Assembly (NCBI GenBank): GCA_963693085.1
Contig: OY856410.1
Span: 886,876,335 to 886,940,334, forward strand
Length of the DNA stretch: 64,000 nt
Direction of reading: 5' to 3'
Source: Alisma plantago-aquatica
Taxonomy: Eukaryota; Streptophyta; Magnoliopsida; Alismatales; Alismataceae
In this document: positions 57,804-64,000 of the stretch, piece after piece
Layout: every line of letters begins with the position of its first letter
How positions within the stretch are numbered: the stretch's first letter is position 1
Position numbers and translations under genes: made by a program
The notes under the pieces: generated by a model
Told to the model about the DNA's origin: nothing
The model's database searches: none
Seen by the model: the letters and a program-made list of their open reading frames with translations, nothing else

Positions 57804-60749
57804 TGTCACGCCTGCATCCCACGATTACCACTAATCATGAGATGTGGGCATAACTTTGAGGATTATACTTAATACAAAGTTCACTCCCATCCCTTTTTTT
57901 TCTCTTTAATTTCAAACTATTTGTTTCCTTGCATTCAATTACATAAGAAAATTTAGAAGAGAATTAAACTTTGATTACGAATATGATCTCAACACTAATG
58001 ATATACATCCATACATTCATTCTATTTCTCACACTTCCATGTACATACGACATGATAATCAGATACATTCTCTCTTATTAAGGAAACAAAGATACAAAAC
58101 ATCATTTACAACTCTCTCACATCTATACAAGGACCTAGAGTGACAGGGACCGAATGAACTAAACCAATCTCATACTTAACTCATGTGTTAGATCTACTCT
58201 GATGCTTTGACCTTCTTCAAGACCACGTGGTTTCCCTAAAAATTGTGAGTAGATGGGTGAGCCTACTCGCTCAGTGAATGAGTACTTCAAAGAAAAAGTT
58301 TAAAGAACTTATATAATTATAGATATATTGCCAAGCAACTGATATCAATTATAACAACAACAAGATTTAGAGAGTCTAATCATTGACAATCATAAATATG
58401 ACTGGATACTCTAGATATCAACAACAGTGAATCAATATATGAACATGCTTGATTAATCTCAAAGAGTGCTAATAACTTAAAATCAACAAAGAATAATTGA
58501 ATAACTATGCACACTTGTTTAACCTCTCATTCATCTTATTATGCCCTGAACCCGCATGAGGTGTACCACAACATGTGAAAGAATTGCAGCAAGCTACGAT
58601 CTCACTGTACAAGGCTTAGAAGCATGCCCAGGTTCCTAAGCCTATCTCTTGAGTAAGAACCCGTCTGCAGCGGGCCTCGACACATCTGCCTCTCGGCGGC
58701 TAATGGGAGCATCCAGATAAATCAGACTCCACCTCTCAACTTGGGTACTCAGGCAGTGAGTCAATGCCCTCATGCTTATTGTGCATCAGTGGACCTACTG
58801 ACCACTGATCACTCAACATGTAACATAGGTACCACCGGCATCCCAGTTGGTGCTGGGTACCTCACAATTATAAGGAGTCTTCCCTACTGGTCAAGACCCT
58901 TGCACCCTACTGGTGTGCTCAGCCTTACATCGATCTGGACTACCTCTAGTCGGGAAACCATTTCCTCCTCATAGCGCATGCCTCATCCTGTGAGGATTCT
59001 ACAGTGTTCAGGGAATCTACATGTCTAATTCACTCTTTAAATTCACAATTCAATCATCACATAAACATATCTTTGTTCATCTTTGTAAACCATTCATTTC
59101 ATAAACCATCTAATAACATTTACCTCAACTGAACTATTAAGCACCACCACATCTCAAACTGAGAAAAATTGATACCACAATACTTGTTTCATTGAACACC
59201 CTATCATTAGGGTTTCATTTACCTCATTCACTTATCACATAACTCGCATAAGGATTGAATACATCATAACATCATTCAATATGGATTGCTCTCAGCAGTT
59301 CACATATAATCTAATATATATATGACACCATGTAATGAACTGAACTAGGGTTTCCACCCTCCTTACTGATATATCAAGAAAACATTAATATCATCGAATG
59401 AAATGTAAGATCTTATTTGGCACATATGAATATACATACAAATAAAAAAATCATTCATAAGCAGGGAGATTCAACTAGGAAAACTTCTTTATTCATTTAT
59501 ACAACAATTTCAGTCACAGACAAAAATTTTAGATTTCAGTTTATTCATGAATCCTATGCAATTACTTTAAAATTTCTCATTTAGATGGTTTGCAATCATT
59601 TCTAATGTAATTTCATAATCTGAAATTCATCACAATAGAGAAATAATCCATTTCATATCATCTTGCAAAAGCTAGATCAAAAAGGCAACTTATGGTTTGT
59701 ACTCGCATACTAAGCAATTGAAGATATTTGATGATTTAACTCATTTTCGTGCAATCTACTATTTAAAGGAAGTACAGACTCACCCAAAGGTGTGAAAACA
59801 CCCTAAAAACATAGCCCAACTTTGAAGATCTCGAATCCATATCAAGATCCTATAAAAAAATCCATGATTTCTTCTTCCTTTCAACCCTAAACAGGGCCTG
59901 TTGTAGGTAGAAGATGAGACTAGAGGTTAAACTAAACCTCCAAATCACTAGATAAAGGATTTTGATCAAGGGGAAGTGAAGAGAGGAAGGAATCCACGGT
60001 TAAAACTACTTACCAAGTCGAATTTATAGCAACCCCTTTTGATATTACGTCATTCTTCACGTTCTTCCCAAACACTTGCCCCAAAAATTGTCTTCTAGGT
60101 CTCACCCTTGCAGTGCAATATGTATGGGATGATAGAGGATCAAATCACGGTTCTAACAGACTTCATTTTGTCGAAAACAGATAAGTATTGCTCGAGATAT
60201 GATCGTTTTATGATTTGCTGTCTTGGGCGGCATTGGTCGCGGTCGTGGTGTCGACACAACGTCACGGTCACGGTGTAAACTGTGGGTCGCGGTGTCGATG
60301 CAGCATTGCGGTCACGGTATAGACTGTGGGTCACGGTGTCGACACAGCTTCGGTTGCAGTCCTCAATACATGTCTACTAAAAAAGGCATAACTCTCTCAT
60401 TTTAACTCTGATTTGGTTAATTATTTTTTTATTGGATTCATAATTGAATTATATACAATACTATAATATTATTTCGATAATATTAACAAATGAAAAATCA
60501 TTTATTAATTATTTCCTCCAATATCATTAACACTCTTCTTGCACACATGTATGGGTTAATGCTATATTAACTCCAACTAGGATCTTTATAGTATGCTCAA
60601 ATTATGATTATGAGTTGCCCAAACAAGTATTTAAGGTTACCAAAGTTAAGATAAAACACAAAATAGAATATTACTAACAAAACATGATGAACATTAAGAT
60701 TATCTTAAATCTATTGGATTACCAACAAAACTAGGAATGGGTTGTAACA
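57804..60749 (-). repeat. Element X right LTR (5' LTR, probably shared with a tandem copy)
   Basis: About 2.95 kb, starting TGTCACGCCTGCATCCC and ending TTGTAACA, uninterrupted. The GC-rich minisatellite with GGTGTCGA cores is at 60230-60365 and the TATA-like site at 60021-60029. On its left is a primer site and on its right an X-type polypurine-tract region, so the LTR is flanked by interior sequence on both sides. Confidence 0.88.
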
Positions 60750-61248
60750 ATTCTCCCCCTCTAATAAAAATTTCATCTAAAATTTTATAAAAGAGGAAAA
60801 GATACTTGTTAAACATCTCCAATTCCACTTTCCAAGTAACTTCTTCTATACATGATTCCTCTAAAAAACCTTTACTAGGGGTATCTCTCTCCCTTTAAGC
60901 TTTCAAATACTACGGTCTAAAATTTTATTTTCAACATTGAGTCATTTGTTTCTCTTCAAATCACAACTTTTAAAAGATATAAAATGTGTGAAATATAATT
61001 TCTCATCTCATCATCACATGATTCTATTCACTTGCCATTCATGAGACCACGCTAGTCATCATACTATCATAAGATATAAATCCTTTTCACAATATCACAG
61101 GGTATCAACCCTTATCAACATAAGAGGATTACACCTCATCCAGGGATCAATCATGGCCAAAGGTCATTAAGATCATCATACTATTCCCTGCAAGATCATA
61201 GTTATCTTTGCAAGCCTTATAACAAGGCTCAACAACATCACTTACATA
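60750..61248 (-). mobile_element. 3' interior end of a second, tandem X element, truncated
   Basis: Matches 32190-32674 closely (ATTCTCCCCCTCTAATAAAA and onward). Homology stops after TTACATA at 61248, where an unrelated sequence begins TCTATACTATATATGAAAGC. The matching site in the other copy is intact across this point. Confidence 0.8.
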
Positions 61249-61489
61249 TCTATACTATATATGAAAGCTCGTTGGGGGTTTTCTCTGCAATTTTTCACAC
61301 TCATTTTTCTTAATTGTGAACGGGTCCTTCCATATGCCATATCTATACTATATAGTAAAACCAGTTCGGGATTTAATGTTTGAGGACTTCTGTGCAATAT
61401 CCACAATCTATAGTTGCGAGAGGGGTCGGCTTGGTATTTCCCGAAGTTCCGATTAACTTCTCGCCGCTTCTTTCCCGTGTCCACGCCCC

Positions 61490-61613
61490 GCTAGGTTTTA
61501 GCAAGCCGAAGAATCTGGAGACGGTGGTGCCACGGGAATTGGGGTGGGCATTGCAACACTCTTTCATGCCCACGGCGCCAAGCTCTACATCTTTGACATC
61601 CAGGAGCTCCCCG
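61490..61613 (+). pseudogene. SDR (short-chain dehydrogenase) fragment, N-terminal part
   Basis: The frame reads DGGATGIGVGIATLFHAHGA, then KLYIFDIQ, the NAD(P)-binding TGxxxGIG motif and the beta2 Asp of a classical SDR. The upstream sequence (61440-61490) is GC-rich but frameshifted. The gene is interrupted at 61613 by the small CACTA and resumes at 63546. Closest in pattern to plant SDR110C-type enzymes (xanthoxin dehydrogenase, secoisolariciresinol dehydrogenase, momilactone A synthase group); substrate cannot be assigned. Confidence 0.75.
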
Positions 61614-61645
61614 CACTACTACAGAACTTTTTAAAGCCTAAGGAC

Positions 61646-62762
61646 AAATCCCTGACCAATACTTATGAATCCTTTACCAAAAGATGATAGTCTGGGCCAA
61701 TCCCTGACCACCGTACCCTCGGCAAAAGCTTGGTGACCAATAGTGATTACTCAGGATCTATCCTTGACCAATACTGAAATAAGCCTTGAGTAGTAAATAA
61801 AAAATATAAATTAGATCCCGTGTCAATATCATGTATGTCTTGAGATTCATGATGGTTTTTCTCAAGGTGGAGTGATACAAGGTGGAACTTAGATATCAAC
61901 CATTTAAATGTTTGTTAGTTTTAAACATTTATGTTTCGATATATAACTTAAAATTAGTACACACGAGAAATTATTTATCACACATCACATGACAAGAAAA
62001 TGTAATTTAACACAACATGCATTCATTTAATAGCTCAAATGTTTACACTAAACACATGATTGGAACATCATGCTTTTCAAATAAAGTAAGACATATCTTA
62101 CAAAATGACTTTCACACAACATTCATCATACATTATGTACAATATCATATTGCTTAACACTCATTTTGCTACAAAGTTTCCACCCAAGCAAGTTTACTTA
62201 ATAACTTCTCCTAACTTCTGCTATGTCTTTCTTGAGCATTTCTATTCTTTCTTGTTCTTTGTAGAGTATTATCAACATCCTGCACTAAAAGAATGTGTAA
62301 CCTTTATGTGATTTTATAAAAAACAAAATATTAGCATGGATCATTAACATTGGTTATGAGAGTAGAACAAAACTTACCTATAGATGTGTCAGTCTGTGAC
62401 TTTTACTTTGAAGTATAGTTGAAGTACATTGTGTGTGCGGCGTAGTATACCAAACATTCACATATACATGAATGTCAAAACTGCTCCCATATACAGAATG
62501 AAGCACCTGCACAAGATATGTAAGACAAAGTATAAGAGAATAATACATACAAGATAAATAATCAACATTTCTATTGATAATGGGAAAGGAAAACTAATCA
62601 AACAATTATTCTAATCATTTGACATCAAAAAAATAATAAGAAAAAGGAAAAGATAGGATCAACTAGTATGATAATACAAATAGGAAACATTCTTCGATGT
62701 CTTGTTATTTCTGATAACAATCGTGACTTGGTCTCTTCTAGTCCTAGTTTACTTCAGCAGTG
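61646..62762 (+). other. Non-coding left part of the small CACTA
   Basis: Subterminal repeats for the first 150 bases, then AT-rich sequence with no credible open frame until the captured GT47 fragment begins. Confidence 0.5.
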
Positions 62763-63290
62763 TCGTTCTTCCAAATGCTGCAAGCTCCTCGACTGCACCG
62801 GCACCGACAGACATTCCTCTTCTTCATGCCACTCGGTGGGGAACGTCATGCGGCTATTCGAGCGATCCGTGTTCTGCCTGTAGCCTCAGGGGGACTCGTA
62901 CACGCGCCGCTCGGCTTTCGACGCCATGGTGGCCGGATGCATCCCGGTGTTCTTCCACCTGGGGTCCGCGTACGTGCAGTACTAGTGGCACCTGTCGGCC
63001 CAAGGGTACGACAGCTACTCCGTCTTCATACCCGAGGACAAGATGACATCGGGAAGGTATAATCAAGTCTGCGGCGATGAGGGAAGCCGTGATCCGGCTC
63101 ATCCCTAGGCTCGTTTACGTAGATCCCCGGGTCCGGTGGGGTGGGGAAGTCAAGGACGCCGTCGATGCGGCCATCGATGGGGTGTTGGAAAGAGTTGCCG
63201 CTGTCAGGGGGAGCCAGATCACAGGGACTGTAGGTGGGAAGAGCGGCAGCGAGATGCCAGGCTCCGAACACCATCTGTGTGAGAGCGGAA
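62763..63290 (+). pseudogene. GT47 (MUR3-like xyloglucan galactosyltransferase) fragment captured by CACTA
   Basis: Reads CKLLDCTG, CHSVGNVMRLFERSVFCL, a stop at a Gln position (CAG to TAG), then [33 protein letters not shown], a stop, WHLSAQGYDSYSVFIPED. After a frame change come AMREAVIRLIPRLVYVDPRV and DAVDAAIDGVLERVAAVRG. These are the conserved C-terminal exostosin-family blocks of plant MUR3-type enzymes, which add galactose to xyloglucan in the Golgi. The N-terminal membrane anchor and the rest are missing. Broken by stops, a frameshift and a deletion between VFIPED and AMREA. Confidence 0.85.
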
Positions 63291-63545
63291 CTCAAGAGGT
63301 TGACGACTGGAGAGGATCGGCGTGAGAGTGGAACAGTCGCGTAGTGGGGGGTTGCGGCGCGTGGGAATAAGATTAGGTTTAGGGAAAGAGTTAGCTATAT
63401 ATATTAATTTTTTTGAAGGGATCGTTGGTCAGGGTTTGGATTCTTATTAGTCAAGACTATGTCTTGACTATTTTTAGATAAATGCCTAGGGCTTTAATCC
63501 CCGACTATATGACCTTGGCCTTTATAAGATTTTGTTGTAGTGCCG

Positions 63546-64000
63546 GCTGTCACCTAGGCGGCGACAAGGAGGCCATCTTCATTGCACAGTGACGTCACCT
63601 TAGAGTACGACTACCAGCGAGCCATGGATCAAACCGTCACCGCCTTCGACACCCTGTACATCCTCATCAACAATGCGGGGATCATCGGGGAACCACCAGG
63701 AGACATCCGTGATCTAGACACGGACGAGTTTAGGCATGTGCTGGATATCAACATCGTCGGCACGGTACACGGGTTAAAGCACGCATCGGGTGTGATGATT
63801 CCCAGACGCCGGGGATCAATCATCAACATTGGGAGCGTGACATCCATGATGGTGGACTTCGCGGGGTAGGTCTACACGGTGTCCAAGCACGTGTTGTTGG
63901 GACTCACTTGGACCGCCGCCACCAAACTCGGGAAGCATGGGATCAGGGTCAACATCCTCTCACCGTACGTTGTCCCGACTAAGCTTGCGCTCACTCACAT
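63546..64000 (+). pseudogene. SDR fragment, central and C-terminal part
   Basis: Continues the SDR after the CACTA: a frameshift near 63580, then HSDVTLEYDYQRAMDQTVTA, LYILINNAGIIGEPPGDIRD (NNAG motif), DEFRHVLDINIVGTVHGLKH, RRGSIINIGSVTSMM (catalytic Ser in the GSV block). A stop (TAG at 63868) precedes VYTVSKHVLLGL, which holds the catalytic Tyr-x-x-x-Lys. GKHGIRVNILSPYVVPTKLA follows at the window edge. The stop and frameshift show it is not functional as read. Confidence 0.88.

Larger units (their letters stand above)
18013..60749 (-). mobile_element. Element X: long-LTR non-coding retrotransposon hosting two nested elements
   Basis: Two homologous LTRs lie at 18013-32189 (split by the SIRE element) and at 57804-60749. 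Each starts TGTCAC and ends TTGTAACA on the plus strand. Next to 57804 on its left is the complement of TGGTATCAGAGC (57787-57798), and next to 32189 on its right is a pyrimidine-rich stretch whose complement is a polypurine tract. X therefore runs on the minus strand, with its 5' LTR on the right. Net LTR length is about 2.95 kb. After removing the Athila element, the interior is about 3.45 kb (57803-57128 plus 34970-32190) and shows no gag or pol. This is LARD-like and probably depends on a chromovirus relative. Confidence 0.75.
61614..63542 (+). mobile_element. Small non-autonomous CACTA carrying a GT47 gene fragment
   Basis: Left end CACTACTACAGAACTTTTTA, right end the complement of CACTACAACAAAATCTTATA, with target duplication CCG on both sides (61611-61613 and 63543-63545). 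Subterminal copies of CCTGACCAAT near the left end (61652, 61701, 61767) face GTTGGTCAGGG near the right end (63424). It encodes no transposase. The 62760-63330 part is GC-rich and derived from a host gene, making this a gene-carrying (Pack-type) CACTA. The subterminal motif differs from that of the 46417-51668 element, so another autonomous family must have mobilised it. Confidence 0.88.
61249..64000 (+). mobile_element. Putative Helitron 5' end carrying an SDR gene fragment (3' end outside window)
   Basis: The junction lies between A (61248) and what is T in the uninterrupted homologue (32674/32675), the A^T insertion preference of Helitrons. The first bases TCTATACTATATATGAAAGC match the TC start and the general form of plant Helitron 5' ends. 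No target duplication is required. Helitrons often carry gene fragments, which would explain the GC-rich SDR sequence. The 3' hairpin and CTRR end would lie beyond 64000, so this is unproven. Confidence 0.5.

Overview
This is nuclear DNA of a flowering plant and consists almost entirely of nested, decayed transposable elements. I see no intact cellular gene. The only host-derived coding sequence is two pseudogene fragments at the right end: a short-chain dehydrogenase/reductase (SDR) and a GT47 exostosin-family galactosyltransferase. Both are markedly GC-rich against an AT-rich background, which hints at a monocot, but that is a weak inference.

Layout. 1-1832: part of a minus-strand LTR with a palindromic array, followed by a minus-strand chromovirus (Tekay/Del-like) integrase plus chromodomain (1883-3215). 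3218-7140: plus-strand fragments of two decayed Athila-like Ty3/gypsy elements (integrase C-terminus, promoter-like array, ORF3, and a second integrase). 7738-16536: element Y, plus strand, with very long LTRs, a tRNA-Met primer site and a non-coding interior. 16537-18012: no genes, one (TA)71 microsatellite. 18013-60749: element X, minus strand, with ~2.95 kb LTRs and a non-coding interior. A complete SIRE-type Ty1/copia element (19294-30501) lies inside its left LTR, and a complete Athila-type element (34971-57122) lies inside its interior. The Athila element is itself split by an autonomous-derived CACTA transposon (46417-51668) inserted in its reverse transcriptase. 60750-61248: a second X-type internal end, implying X elements in tandem sharing an LTR. 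From 61249: an apparent Helitron 5' end carrying an SDR gene fragment, itself interrupted by a small CACTA (61614-63542) carrying a GT47 fragment.

Insertion order is readable from the target duplications: X before SIRE (CATCT/CATAT) and Athila (TATGG/TATGG); Athila before CACTA (GTA/GTA); the X tandem copy before the Helitron (A^T junction, confirmed by the uninterrupted homologous site at 32674/32675); the SDR fragment before the small CACTA (CCG/CCG).

Three points stand out. First, the Athila element carries, between pol and the 3' LTR, a long extra ORF ending in two tandem domains that look like C48/Ulp1-type cysteine peptidases. Both have Asn at the expected Asp position, and the second also lacks the Cys. 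Second, LTRs of several unrelated families carry a family-specific array of short CG-containing inverted repeats just upstream of a TATA box. In SIRE and Athila the same family-specific motif reappears between pol and ORF3, in Athila again beside a TATA box, and a second Athila-like element has the same arrangement. This suggests a dedicated internal promoter for the third ORF. Third, the CACTA carries a ~190 bp foldback in the place where its transposase core should be.
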